The notes beneath the pieces are model-generated. The model was not told the DNA's origin. It searched no databases and saw only the letters and a program-made list of their open reading frames with translations. From contig OZ251225.1 in assembly GCA_965240325.2 (NCBI GenBank), positions 992,001 to 1,056,000 on the forward strand: DNA of 64,000 nucleotides, read 5' to 3'. Of the stretch, positions 20,932 to 32,219 are shown one piece after another (the stretch's first letter is position 1; each line of letters starts with the position of its first letter). This DNA comes from Rebecca billardiae RCC1528. Its lineage: Eukaryota > Haptophyta. The translations under genes were made by a program, and so were the position numbers.

Positions 20932-21251
20932 TGCGCGCGGAGGTTGGCGGCCACCGGTCGGCAGTGCTGCGTGAGCGTTCGGGTCCAAGGTGGCGAGGGC
21001 GGACGGAGGAAATGGGAGGCCCTCATTGGCTGGGAGCCGCTGATGGTCTGGCTGGGAACGGTTCAGTGTGTGACGAATCACTATCATACATAGTCGTACC
21101 GTACATCATCACGCGAATTCACCCGCTCGTAATTACGCCCGCCATTTGCCCATAGAGAGGGGTATTCTCGGTCCCCATCGTCTTGCACTCAAGTACTCAA
21201 GTAGTCTGTCCCGGTTTGTCGTGAGATCGAGCTGCACCGGCGTCCGCACCG
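20932..21251. promoter_or_regulatory. Shared 320-bp divergent promoter region
   Basis: Intergenic DNA between two divergent genes that both encode proteins with plastid-targeting N-termini. It is moderately AT-rich around 21080-21140 (TATCATACATAGTCGTAC, ACATCATCACGCGAATT). No TATA box can be assigned with confidence. Co-regulation of the two genes is inferred from spacing. Confidence 0.4.
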
Positions 21252-22017
21252 ATGTTGGCTACCGTCCTCGCCGTCGCGTGCGCCGTTCGGCCGCCGGTCG
21301 CATGCAGCGCCCGGTCGGCGGCGCGCACGATCGTGCGTATGGGCTACGTGCCCGACGGGCTGTCGCCTGCCGAGTGGGAGCGCATGAAGAAGGCTGAGCG
21401 CGAGAAGAACGCCAACCTCGGTCGCGTGGGCGTCGACTCCAAGCGCTTCAAAAGCCGCTCGATGAAGTCGTTCATGGAGGCGCTCGAGAAGGGCGAGGGC
21501 GGGCACCTCTTCCCGGTGAACCCCCAGAAGGTGAAGACTGGCGAGATCCCGCTCGAGAAGGTGCCCTACATGCAGCGCAAGGGCGGCTCTTGGGACAACT
21601 CGGACGTCCGTGGCGCTAAGAAGATGAAGTGGTTCCAGTCGGACAAGGACTATGCGTACGTGCCGTAGCGCGATCCCCCGTTCGCTCGACGCGCTGCCGC
21701 GCGCACGTGTGCGCTTGCCCCGCGCTGACGCAACGCGCCGCCCCACGCGGATTCGTGCACACGCGCGTTCGCGCCGCAGCGCCGGTGGGTACAAGGAGTA
21801 TCAATCAACCTCCATCCTGGGGAAGGGCGCAGGCTTGCCTTGGACGAGCAACGCGGTCAACAAGATGGACTCTCGTGGCGAATCTAAGGCCACTGCTGAC
21901 ATGAAGAAGCAGTGGGCGCGCATGGGTGTCAAGACCGACAAGAACGGCAACCCCATCCAGTCGTCCGCCAAGCAGGTGGTCAACGAGGGCAAGAAGAAGT
22001 TGTTTGGCCTCTTCTGA
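21252..22017 (+). CDS. Conserved-looking plastid-targeted protein of unknown function
   Basis: Two exons, 21252-21655 and 21780-22017 (intron 124 bp, phase 2, donor GTACGT, acceptor GCAG); product 213 residues. The N-terminus MLATVLAVACAVRPPVACSA is a signal peptide, followed by an Arg/Ala transit-like part up to about residue 30 (RMGYVPDGLSPAEWERMKKA starts the mature region). The mature protein is hydrophilic and Lys-rich, with PVNPQKVKTGEIPLEKVPYM and the Gly-rich GYKEYQSTSILGKGAGLPW. No membrane span or known domain is visible. It is presumably a stromal or thylakoid-associated structural or assembly factor; that is inference from targeting alone. Confidence 0.78.
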
Positions 22018-23529
22018 GGTACCGAGTCGTCGGTACCTCAGACGCGCCAGTCCTGCTGCTCAGACGACTTGCGGGTGGAGCCAGCCATGACGTGGCGACG
22101 GCACCCATGATCTGGCCGAGCAGTGCCACGCAATGGATCGCTCGGCGCGGCCCTGCCAGCGTCCGGCGCCGGACCCGACTCACTCACTGTGACATGTGTC
22201 ATGTACGGCTGCCGGCGCCGGTCACTGGTCTGGTCACTAACTAGACTCGAGTAGTACTTACTGCGCACTGTAACTATCCGGGGCGGCCGCTCATCAATCT
22301 GGCCAGTGAAGTGTAACCCGCACTCTACCCATCGATCCCGGCCCGGCCGCCAATCCGCCCGGGTCGCGGCACTCTGACTCCGTGCGAAGTGCGATGCGGG
22401 CATGCCACGGCGGTCCGCGGTGCCAGTGACTACGGTTCGGCGTCCACCCGAGCGGAGTTGGCGAGACGAAGTTTATGCGGACACTCAGCTTAAATGTACG
22501 ACATCCAGGTGCAGCATCCCTCCCGTGTGGTGTCAGAGCGCGCTCTCGAGCGCGTGCCTCCGAGCGCGGGGCCCGGCCGCTTGCTGCAAAGTGCAATGGC
22601 CGCCTCGATGACGGATGAGGTGCGGCAACGCGCCCCTCACCCGCTGCCTGCGCCGGTCTGTTTTGTCACTGTTTTGTGGCGGTGTCTTTGTGCAGTGTTG
22701 GATGGCGTCAATCACGCCTTGAACCACTAGTGTGCACGTTACTGAAACATAGTAAACTGTCGTACGGACTACGGTGCCAGCTACAGTTTATTTGTTTTTT
22801 AAACGTGCGTAAGGCTCACGGTGGCAGGTTGCCGCGCCATCCTTCATCGCACGCTCTCCGAAGAGAGACCTGGAAACTGGGGGTTTGAACCCATGACCTC
22901 AGACGCAAGAGCACGCCAGTACTCCCACTCGGCCACAGACCGACAGAAGCTACACTAGTACTGACACTAGATGAGAGACGCCCTTAATAGGCTGTCTGTA
23001 ACTAGTTACTCAACAATTAATACGATTACTTATATTATATATTTATTTATTTGTAAAAATCCGTAAGAAAGTTAGTCCGACGATATTCATTCCGTATACA
23101 GCACTCTCTGAGTCGACTCTCTGACGTGTACTAAATTACTTTGAATCAGTAATTCAGTTGTGATGATGAGTACGTGAGCCGCCGACCGTGGCAACGGTCC
23201 GGTCACGTACTGTCCTGGCGCTGCGGACGACCCTGCTATTGGCATTGCTAAACTGATATGATTCGGACTGGATGAAGTGTCAATGCCGCTGGTCGGCGCA
23301 AATTATGCTTTGGGGGGCCGTGTTGCCAGCTCGAAGGGAGATCAAGCAGCCACGGAAACCACACCCGCGGCGAAGCGTCGACGCGAAGGTCCTCCAGGTT
23401 GGTAGTAGTGATTCGAGCAGCTGGACAGAACCGGCCGCTGGCATAGTCATAGTCTGCCGCCGCTCAGGTAGCGTCGGCGACAAACAGCAGGGCCTGCTCT
23501 GTGTTTCCAGTGCAGGAGTCCAACTCGCA
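22018..23529. other. Intergenic region with SINE-like repeat
   Basis: About 1.5 kb without a supported gene. It contains the tRNA-derived repeat (22782-22940) and an AT-rich part near 22990-23150. The short frames here (for example 23272-23751) have no family motif, and the last one overlaps the end of the CNOT2 gene on the other strand. Confidence 0.5.
22782..22940 (-). repeat. tRNA-derived SINE-like element or tRNA pseudogene
   Basis: On the minus strand, 22940-22872 reads like a degenerate tRNA: A box TGGCCGAGTGG, B box GGTTCAAACCC, overall spacing of a tRNA of about 70 nt. The T stem and anticodon stem have mismatches, so it is probably not a functional tRNA. It is followed downstream by a tail that recurs at 8464-8535 and ends in an A-rich run, the arrangement of a SINE transcribed by RNA polymerase III. 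Confidence 0.5.
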
Positions 23530-25447
23530 TTATGCATGGGCGAGCAGCCCCGTGCTGTCGTCCATGCCCGCGCTCAGCTCGGGTTCGCCCTCGCTGCCCG
23601 CGCTCGCGCCGCCCGCGCCACCTCCGTGGCTGCCTTGGAACATCTTCTTCTCCCACGCGTTGATGTCAAAGAAGACGTACTGACCCTTGCTGCGCGGCAG
23701 CGCCGGCACCGGGCGGGGAGCGCGGGCGCCGGCGGTCGAGGGCGGCCGTGAGGTGCGGCGAGGGGTGCGGCGTTTGGGTGCGCGCGCGCGCGCGCGCGCC
23801 TGTCGTCCGTGCCGCTCTGGGAGCCCGAGCGCGTGAACCACAGCTTGAGGTCCTTGTGATATCGCCACTCGCGGTTGTACAGCTCGGTCGCGGCGTACGC
23901 CTGCAGCGTGTCGCGCGGCATGTTGTAAAAGATGTAGAAGAGCGTCTCCAGCTGGAACTTGCCGAAGTGCGACGTCTTGAGCGCGGGTGGTTGCATGTAG
24001 TAGCACTGCGGGAGGCAGTACTCGGGGTCGGAGCGCACCGGTCCGTCTGCCCACGGACTCGCGAACGTGCCTGCGCGCGCGTGGCGCGGCGCAGAGGCCC
24101 GCGTGCGCGGGTCCCGCGCGGGTGAGCGCTGCGCCGCGAAGGCTCGGCGCCGCAGCGCACGAGGAGGGGCACGCACCGTAGAGGCAGTCGGGCGAGTTGA
24201 GGTTCAGCCCGAGGCTCGTCAGGTCCGTTCCGAGCGCGAGGTAGTTCAGATCCGCGTCCGTCATGCGAATGACGGACAGCAATCCGAGCAGGCTCCACGG
24301 ATCGCCCGAGAGCGCCGATCCCCCTGCGCTGTCCCCCGCGCCGCTCCCCGCCCCGCGCGCCTTCTGCCGCGCGCCGTGCTGGTGGTGGCCGAGCAGGGCG
24401 GCGGTGTCTATCGGCGCCATGTGCTGCGACATGCTGCCTGCCACCCCGTGCCGCAGGTCGAGCCCCGGCTGCTGCTGCGCGTGCAGCCCGCGCCCGGCGC
24501 CATCATGCTCTGCCTGCGACGAGCTCAGGCCGCCGCGAGCGCCGCTCGCCCCCGCTGCGCTGACGGCAGCGCCGAAGCCCTCGCGCCCCTTCGGCGCCGC
24601 GCCGGGCAGCGCGGGGAAGTCCTCGCTCTGGATCGCAAACTCGGGCTCAGGCTGCTGCAGGCCCCCGGGCGCGGCGACGCGGTGCATCCCCGGCGGCGGC
24701 GGGGGCGGCTGCCCCTGCCCCTGCACGCCTGGCCCTTGGCCTGGCTGCTGCAGCCCCATCGCCACGCGGTTGGCGAGCGCGGGGAACTCGGCCATGTCGA
24801 ACTGCGAGCTGCCGACGTCGCCGCCGCCCATCTCGCCCATCCCCGCGGGCATGCCCGACATGCCCCTCTTGTTGATCATGGCGAGCAGGTCGTTGGACGG
24901 GCCGTAGCCGCCGTGCGGCTGCAGCCCGGCCGAGACGCCCATCATGCCCGACATGTATGGGTTGCCCATCGGCATGCCTCCTTGCGCGGGCGGCGTGGAG
25001 CGCATGTTCCCACCCATGCCGCCGAACCCGTTCGACGCGCACGCGTTCCCTCCGCGCAGCACGTTCAGGTTGGCGTTCATGGCCGCGCGGTTGAGCGGAA
25101 AACCGCCCCCCATCGCTGCAAATTGCTGCGGCGCGCCCAGGCGGCTCGTCGCATTGGTTGCGGGAGGCGGCATGCCACCGAAAGGCAGGCCGCCCGGGAG
25201 CATGGGTGTCAGGTTGGGGGGCGTCGCCAACCCCCCTTGCTGTGGCTGCACGCGCGGCATGGGCCGCACGAGCCGCGCGGCGCGCGGGGCGCAAGGCCGG
25301 GCGAGTGGTGAGCGGCGTCGCGAGCCGCCGTGCCCGAGACATCGGCGGCGTGCGGCGGTGGCGGGGTGCGCGGGAGGGGAGGGAGCGTCGACGAGCGCAG
25401 GGGCGCACCTCCTGCATCCCATCTCGTTGGTTCTGGTAGAAGTACAT
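23530..25447 (-). CDS. CCR4-NOT complex subunit 2 (CNOT2/NOT2)
   Basis: Scaffold subunit of the CCR4-NOT deadenylase, which controls mRNA decay and translation. Four exons: 25447-25409, 25245-24177, 24070-23800, 23689-23530; product 512 residues. The long Met/Gly/Pro/Gln-rich N-terminal half is disordered. The family core follows: GDPWSLLGLLSVIRMTDADL, DLTSLGLNLNSPDCLYG, FASPWADGP, then the NOT2/3/5 box (PEYCLPQCYYMQPPALKTSH, ETLFYIFYNMPRDTLQAYAA, ELYNREWRYHKDLKLWFTR, QYVFFDINAWEKK). The third intron (23690-23799) only keeps phase if its donor is GC (AG|GCGCGC), a GC-AG intron. The first exon is only 13 codons. Gene start lies 177 bp from the divergent IFT144 gene. Confidence 0.93.
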
Positions 25448-25624
25448 GGCCGCGAGGGCCTCGCCAGCTTGGCCCGGCTCCGGGTCGCTGGCAGCCCTCT
25501 TGCTTGGCTTGGCGACTCTGCCTCTGCGAGGACGCACCGCCCGGACCCGCGCGCACCCGGACCAATGGCGGCCTGGCGCCGATAGGCGGTTAGCTTGAAC
25601 CCTGCCAGCGGACGCCCGGGCGCG
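25448..25624. promoter_or_regulatory. 177-bp divergent promoter, CNOT2/IFT144
   Basis: Short interval between the initiation codons of CNOT2 (minus) and IFT144 (plus). It must hold both 5' untranslated regions and core promoters. It is GC-rich and no canonical TATA box is visible. Confidence 0.45.
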
Positions 25625-28600
25625 ATGAGCACGACCATGAAGATGGTCGAGCTCAAGCGCGTCTTCTCGGTGCCGAGCGAGCTGAATGGCCCTGGCCCGG
25701 TCATGTTCGCCTGGCACCCCGATGGCAGCTACTTGGCCTGCGCGGGCGCGAGTCGGATCGTGAACATCTCAAACCGACAGGGCAGCCCCATCGCCGAGAT
25801 CCCACTGTCCGGGTGCGTGCGCCCGCTCGGCGCGAGCACGCACGGCGACTGGATCCATGCACACCCTCGCACCCCGCTGCACGCCTCGCGCCCGAGTCAC
25901 CCTCACGCACCCGCTGCGTCGCCGCGCGCGTCCACGCGCCACGCCCGCCGCGCCGCGCCGCTCGGCCGCAGCGCGTGCCTCGCGCTCGACTGGGACAAGG
26001 ACGGCGAGGTGCTGGCGGTGCTGCAGCGCGACACGGGCATCGTGCCGCTGTGGGACGCGAACCAGCACAAGGTGAACAACCTGGACACCAACATGAAGGA
26101 CCTCACGTTCCTCAAGTGGTCGCTCACGGGGCCACAGGTGCGGCCACCGACCTGCGCGCGCGCTCAGAGAGCACGCGCGCGCGCGCGCGCGCACCGGACT
26201 GACCGACCGAGCGACCGACGGCCGGCTTGGCGCGGCGGCCGTGCCCGTCGCACCCGCGCGCCGCCCGCCCGCGCGCGCAGCTCGCCATCGGCAACGTGAA
26301 GGGCAACCTGCTGCTGTACAACAAGCGCACGCTCAAGAAGGTGCCGATCCTCGGCAAGCACGTCAAGCGGATCACGTGCGGCGCGTGGAACGCGGACAAC
26401 AAGCTCGCGCTCGCGTCGGAGGACAAGCAGGTGACGATCAGCAACGGCGACGGCGACACGCTCACGCAGACGATGCTCAAGTCCGAGCCCTCGCAGATGC
26501 GCTTCTCCGCCACGCGCACCGACCGGCTGGACACGAGCCGGGTCGACGGCGGCGAGAAGTCGGTCGTCGCGGCGGTGATGAACAAGAAGACGCTGCTGCT
26601 GTACGACACGGACGACCCGTCCAACCCGATCGAGCTGGCGTTCCAGGCGAAGTACGGCTCGATCTCCACGTACCGCTGGTTCCAGGCCGTGCACCTCCTC
26701 ATCGGCTTCGAGACCGGGTACATGGTGGTCGTCTCGACCACGCCGGACGAGGTGGGCGAGGAGAAGGTCTCGATCAAGGCGCACCAGGGCCGCCTCGTCG
26801 ACCTGACGTTCGCGCCGACGATCAACCGCGTGGCGACGTGCACGGCGCGGGAGATCATGATCTGCGACATCGTCACCAACAACTGGAGCGAGCTCACCCG
26901 CGAGTACGCCAAGATCGACGACGAGGCGGGCGACCTGCAGTCGCTCGGCTGGACGGCGGACGGCACGATGCTCACGGTCACGGCCGAGTCGGGCAACCTG
27001 CACTGCTTCCTCGCGTCGCTGCCGTGCCTCTCGGCGACGAGCGGCGCGCGGTACGCGCACCTCTCCTCGCTGCAGGAGATCTCCGTCCTCGCCGCGCCGC
27101 GCGCGCTCGAGCCGCCCGGCGCCGTGCCGCTGCCGCGCGTCGTCAAGATATCGCTCGAGCCGACGCTGCTCGCGCTCGGCGCCGAGCACGTGGCGATCGG
27201 CATGAACAACACGGTGATCTACTACTCGCTGCGGACGGGCGAGGCGGTGCTCGAGCGCGAGTACCCGGGGAGCGTCGACGCGATCCGGCTCAACGCGCGC
27301 TTCGCCGCCGTGCTCACCGAGGGCGCGGTGCACCTGCACCCGCTGCCGCAGCACGACGGCGCGGAGGGCTCGGGCGGCTCCGGCTCGTTCCCGGACTCCG
27401 AGGTCCGGGACATCACGTCGATGGCGCTGACGCCGGACTTCTTGCTGTTCGCGACGCGGCGCGGGACGGTGCACTTCTTCGCGCTCACCGACTGGGCCTT
27501 CGTCTCGGAGTACCGGCACAAGGAGGCCGTCGTCGGCGTGTTCCCCAACGAGCTCGGCACGCGCGCCGTGTTTGTGGACGCGTCCAACCAGGCGCACGTG
27601 TACAACCCGGTCAAGGAGGAGGCGATCCTCGTGCCCGACCTGGGCGGCAGCTCGATCGTCGCGGTGATGTGGGACGTGATCGAGCGCGGCGTCTTCGTGC
27701 TGTACGACCGCCGCGCCTTCCACGTCTGCGTCTACTCGCAGGGCACGATGGCGGGCGACCGCATCGAGGTGGTCGCGGCGACGCAGGTGAACTCGGTCGC
27801 CAACACGGTGCTGTGCCACTCCGGGCAGGTGATCTTCCAGAACACGACGGGCGCGATGCAGACGCTCACGCTGCCGTCGCACGACCGCGTGCGCACGGCG
27901 GACGGCTCGCCGCCCACCGCCGCCGTCGGGCGCGACGGCCTCACCGCCGCCATCGAGCAGAACCTCAAGCTGGGCCGGTACGCAGAGGCGTGGCAGGTCG
28001 CGCAGCACCTGGAGTCGGCGCACACGCTCGACGCGATCGCCAAGGCGGCGCTGCGCTCGCTGGACATCCCGCTGGCGACACGGATCTACCGGCAGGCGGG
28101 CGACGTGGGGATGGTGATGTCGCTCAACAAGATCGCGCAGCTCGAGGACACCAAGCTGCTCGCCGGCCACGTCGCGCTCATCTTCGGCGAGTACAACTCC
28201 GCGCAGGATCACTTCCTGGCGTCCACGCAGCCGCTCGGCGCGCTCGAGATGCGCAAGAACCTGCTGCACTGGGAGGAGGCGCTGACGCTCGCGCGCACGC
28301 TGGCGCCGGCGGAGGTGCCGCTCATCTCGAAGGAGCTCGCCGCGCAGCTCGAGGTGCGCGGCGACCACCAGGCCGCGCTCGAGATGTACCAGCGCGGGCA
28401 GACGGGAGAGCCTGACAGCGCGTCCGACCGGCAGTGCGCCGCGGGCATCGCGCGCATGACGCTGCGCCTGGGCGACGTGCAGCGGGGCGTGCAGATGGCG
28501 CAGCAGTCGAACGACCAACAGCTCTGCCGCGACTGCGCGACGATCCTCGAGGGCCTCAAGCAGTGGGCCGACGCGGCGATGCTCTTCGAGCGGGTGCGCG

Positions 28601-29131
28601 CGCACGGCGCCCCGCGCGAGCGCGCGCGCCGCGCCCGCGCGCGCGGCGGCGCGCGGCGCGCCCGCGCGCCGCTCGCCGAGCTCACGGCCACTGCCGCGCG
28701 TGCCTCCGCGGCTCGCAGGGTGGCCTTCCGGACCGGGCGGCGGCGATCTACATCAAGCACAAGAACTGGGCGGCCGCCGGCGCGCTGATGAATCAGATCA
28801 CCTCGCCCAAGCTGCAGCTCGAGTTTGCGCGCGCCAAGGAGTCGGACGGAAAGTTCGAGGAAGCGGCGCGCGCGTACGAAGCGGCCAAGGACATGGACGC
28901 CGTCGTGCGGCTGCTGCTCGAGAAGTGCGCGCGGCGCGGCGCGGGGCGCGCGGGAGGGCGGCGTGGCGGCATGCCTCGCGTGCGCGCGCACGCCTCCCGC
29001 CATCTTTCCCCCCGCCCCGACGCTGCCGCGCGCTCCGTGCCGTGCCGCGCGCGCGCGCTGCCGAGTGCCGCACTCGTTGACCTCGGCGCCGCGCGCGCGC
29101 GCGCCTTCCGCGCGCACGCTGCTGCTGCTGC

Positions 29132-29162
<31 letters not shown>

Positions 29163-30614
29163 GCTACCGCCGCCGCTGCTGCTGCAGACTCAACCAGCCG
29201 CAGCGCGCCTTCCAGATCGTGCGCGAGACGCGCTCCTCCGAGGGCGCCAAGATGGTCGCGCGCTACTGCCAGGAGCAGAAGGACTTCCGCACCGCGATCG
29301 AGTTCCTCATCCTCTCCAAGCAGGCGGAGGACGCGTTCGAGCTCGCGACCGCGCACGGCGAGATGCCCACCTTCACCGCCGCGCTGGGCAAGGGCGGCAC
29401 GCCGCAGCACTACCAGGCGGTCGCGGTGTACTACGAGCAGAAGGGCGAGTTCGGCCGCTCGGGCGACTTTTGGCTCGAGGCGAAGGACTTCTCAAAGGCG
29501 CTGCGGCTCTACCTGCAGTGTGGGGAGAAGGAGATCGACCGCGCGATCGAGGTGGTGGGCAAGGCGCGCACGGACCAGCTCACGCACACGCTGATCGACT
29601 TCTTGATGGGCGAGACGGACGGCGTGCCCAAGGACCCCAACTACATCTTCAGGCTGTACATGGCGCTGGGCAACTACCCGCAGGCGGCCAAGACGGCCGT
29701 GATCATCGCGCGGCAGGAGCAGGAGCTGGGCAACTACCGCGTGGCGCACCAGATCCTGTTTGACACGCACCGCGAGCTCAAGGCGCACAACATCGGCATC
29801 CCGCAGGTGCGGGCGCGCGCGGGCGAGAGGCCGAGCCTCGCGCGCGCGCGTGGGCGGGGCGCCGCCGCGCGCGCTCGCGGCTGAGGCGCCGCGCGGCCTG
29901 TGCGCGCCGCCGCTTCGCGCTGCGCCCGAACGGCCGCCCCTCCCCTCCCGCCCTCAGGACCTCTCCAACGCGCTGATGCTGCTGCACTCGTACATCCTCG
30001 TCAAGGTGCTCATCAAGCTGAACGACCACTCGTCCGCCGCGCGCATGCTGATCCGCGTCGCGAAGTCGATCTCCAAGTTCCCGTCGCACGTCGTGCCCAT
30101 CCTCACGTCGACGGTGATCGAGTGCCACCGCTCCAACCTGCGCAACTCGGCGTTCGAGTACGCGTGCACGCTGATGCGGCCGGAGCACCGCTCGCAGGTG
30201 CAGGCGCAGTACGTGCGCAAGATCGAGCAGATCGTGCGCAGGCCGGACAAGACGGAGGAGGAGGAGGCGAGCTCGCCCTCGCCGTACGACCCGAAGACGA
30301 TGGTGCTCGACACGCAGCTCGAGTGCCCGTCGACGCGCAACATCATCCCGTACTGCATCGCGACGGGGCGGCACGTCGTGCTGCACGACATGTGCGTGTG
30401 CCCGTCGTGCGCCTTCCCCGCGCTGTACACGGCGTTCACGAAGCTGGTCGACCAGTCGGAGGAGCACCTCTGCCCGATGTGCAACCAGCAGATCACGCTC
30501 TCCACCATCCGCAAGATGGAGGAGGACGAGGCCGCGGCCTGGCTCAAAAAGTTCCGCGAGCGGGTGGCGAAGGAGGAGGGCGACAAGGGCGCCAAGAATG
30601 GGGCGAAGCAGTAA
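25625..30614 (+). CDS. IFT144/WDR19, intraflagellar transport complex A
   Basis: Core IFT-A subunit for retrograde transport in the flagellum. Six exons: 25625-25812, 25972-26137, 26281-28593, 28719-28924, 29188-29806, 29958-30614, all phase-consistent; product 1,382 residues, close to the animal protein. N-terminal half: WD40 propellers (KRVFSVPSELNGPGPVMFAW, CLALDWDKDGEVLAVLQRD, VKGNLLLYNKRTLKK, VKRITCGAWNADNKLALASE, LAIGMNN-type repeats). C-terminal half: TPR-like helices (AWQVAQHLESAHTLDAIAKA, YIKHKNWAAAGALMNQI, FPSHVVPILTSTVIECHR). End: zinc-ribbon pair IPYCIATGRHVV...CVCPSC and LCPMCNQQ. Five introns of 119-263 bp have donors of the GTGCG type. Intron 4 carries long CTG and CCG runs. 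Long frames antisense to exon 3 are composition artefacts. The gene implies a flagellate life stage. Confidence 0.97.
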
Positions 30615-31118
30615 GCACTGACGGCGCGACGAGACTACGCGCGTCTAACTAGTAACTACGCGGTAGTACGCCGGTGATGATGCAGATGCGCTGCATTTGG
30701 TGCCGGTAGCGGGTAGACCACCGCCACCGGCCGGGCCGCGTCACACAGACACTGGATCACTGAGCTATGAGTATGACTAGCTAGACCGCCAGCAAAGTTG
30801 GCAGCACTATAATGCTGATGATACGATACTGCTGCTGTGACACACTTCTAAGTAGGAGTGCAGCGGCACGACTGCTGGCCGCGCGGTCTCGGGTCTCACG
30901 TCGGGTGTGGGCTCTGGCCGCGACGGCGCGACGCCGACGGGTCGGACGTACGGCCGCGACGCGACGGCGGCGGACGGACTGGTGCGTCGCATCACCCCTG
31001 CCGCGCAGAAGTCCATCACACTCGTGAACGCCGTCCCGCGCCAGGCAGTGCCGCGCTGCTGTCGAGCGCGACGCCAGGGAGGCCGAGCAGCGCACGCGCC
31101 GGCTGCATAAAGCCTGAA
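30615..31118. other. Convergent intergenic region (IFT144/ALG5)
   Basis: About 500 bp between two 3' ends, with AT-richer stretches at 30640-30680 and 30770-30850. Short frames are not supported as genes. It probably contains both terminators and polyadenylation sites, none of which I can assign. Confidence 0.4.
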
Positions 31119-32153
31119 TCAGCTGATGCTCCAAACCCCGACGAGGTACATGCACCGGATGAGCAGCAGCTCCTTAGCCATCTGCAGCATCCCCGTCACA
31201 CGCATCTTCGAGCCGGGGATCTCGGTCCAGTTGACGGGCTCCTCGCGCACCTCGATGCCTAGGCGCGAGGCCATGAAGAAAAGCTCCACGTCGAACGCCC
31301 ACCTCCGCACGTGCAGATTGCTGAACAGCCGCTTGCCCGCCTCGCGGCCGAACAGCTTGAAGCCGCACTGCGTGTCCTTGATCGTGCCGCCGATCGCGAG
31401 CGCGACCAAGAAGTGGAAGATCTGCGTGAGTACGCCGCGGTAGAAGCTGCGCTTCACGCTCTGCAGGTGGGCCCGCGAGCCCGCGACGAGTAGCATCGCC
31501 TCGGCGGGCGGCTCGCGCCCGAGAAAGTGGCGCTCGAGCTGCTCAAAGTCTGCAAAGCGGGTCGCGCCGTCGGCGTCGACCATTAGCATCAGCCGGCCGC
31601 GCGCGGCGAGCATGCCCTGCGCATCGCGACGGCCGCGGGGGTACGCGGGACGCGCGCCAGGCGGGAGAGTGCGTGAGAGCACGGCGCGCTCGCTTGGGGG
31701 CGCCGACCCAGCCGGCGCCCAACCACTGCCCCCAAAAGCCCAGTCTGGCGCGGGCCAGTGCGGGCGCCTGCAGGGGCGACGCACCTCGCGCACGGCAACA
31801 CCCTTGCCGCAGTTGGTGTGCAAACGCAGCACGCGAACGCGCTCCTGTGTGAAGTCCTGGGAGAAGCGTAGTCCGACGTCGCTCGTGCGGTCGGCGCTGC
31901 CGTCGTCAACCACGATAATCTCCCACGAGAACGTCGGGTCCGCCTCAGCGCGCCTTTGCAGAAAGTAGGTCGCCTCGCGGAGCATGTTGCCGAGGCGTTT
32001 TTCCTCGTTGAACGCGGGGACCACGACGGAGAGCGAGCACGACGCCGGCTCGATCGGAGCGCGGGCGTTCGCCGCGGCGTGGTCCCCATTGTGCAGCGCC
32101 TGGTTTGGCATCAGCAAGGTCGCATGCTGGTCGTACCGGGTCGGCGGCGCCAT
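31119..32153 (-). CDS. Dolichyl-phosphate beta-glucosyltransferase (ALG5)
   Basis: Transfers glucose from UDP-glucose to dolichyl phosphate at the ER membrane, supplying donor for N-glycan assembly. Two exons, 32153-31785 and 31616-31119 (intron 168 bp, phase 0, donor GTGCGT); product 288 residues. It is a GT2 family enzyme: LSVVVPAFNEEKRLGNML, EIIVVDDGSADRTSDV, then LMLMVDADGATRFADFEQLE with the DAD motif, TIKDTQCGFKLFGREA and RRWAFDVELFFMA (catalytic region), and EEPVNWTEIPGSKM. Animal and fungal ALG5 begin with a membrane anchor. From either candidate ATG (32153 or 32111) this protein has only a hydrophilic N-terminus, so either a 5' exon is missing or the anchor is lost. Start lies 66 bp from the divergent PUS1 gene. 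Confidence 0.92.
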   Translation of the reverse strand: MAPPTRYDQHATLLMPNQALHNGDHAAANARAPIEPASCSLSVVVPAFNEEKRLGNMLREATYFLQRRAEADPTFSWEIIVVDDGSADRTSDVGLRFSQDFTQERVRVLRLHTNCGKGVAVREVRRPCRRPHWPAPDWAFGGSGWAPAGSAPPSERAVLSRTLPPGARPAYPRGRRDAQGMLAARGRLMLMVDADGATRFADFEQLERHFLGREPPAEAMLLVAGSRAHLQSVKRSFYRGVLTQIFHFLVALAIGGTIKDTQCGFKLFGREAGKRLFSNLHVRRWAFDVELFFMASRLGIEVREEPVNWTEIPGSKMRVTGMLQMAKELLLIRCMYLVGVWSIS

Positions 32154-32219
32154 CGTGGATTCGTCGCGCCCGACTGCGTGCCTGCGCCGCCAGGCGTCAG
32201 GCGCGCGCCACCGGACGCG
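32154..32219. promoter_or_regulatory. 66-bp divergent intergenic region, ALG5/PUS1
   Basis: Only 66 bp separate the proposed start codons of ALG5 (minus) and the pseudouridine synthase (plus), so promoters must overlap each other or the coding sequences. If an additional upstream ALG5 exon exists, the promoter would lie elsewhere. Confidence 0.4.

Noticed and set aside
22872-22940. Functional tRNA gene (Leu/Ser-like, minus strand)
   Set aside because: A and B boxes fit, but the T stem and anticodon stem have mismatches and no proper acceptor stem pairs, so I kept it only as a SINE-like or pseudogene feature.
26164-28605. 813-residue open frame antisense to IFT144
   Set aside because: It mirrors the codon structure of the real exon 3, is Arg/Val/His-rich without any family motif, and the plus strand is a clear IFT144 with correct splice sites.
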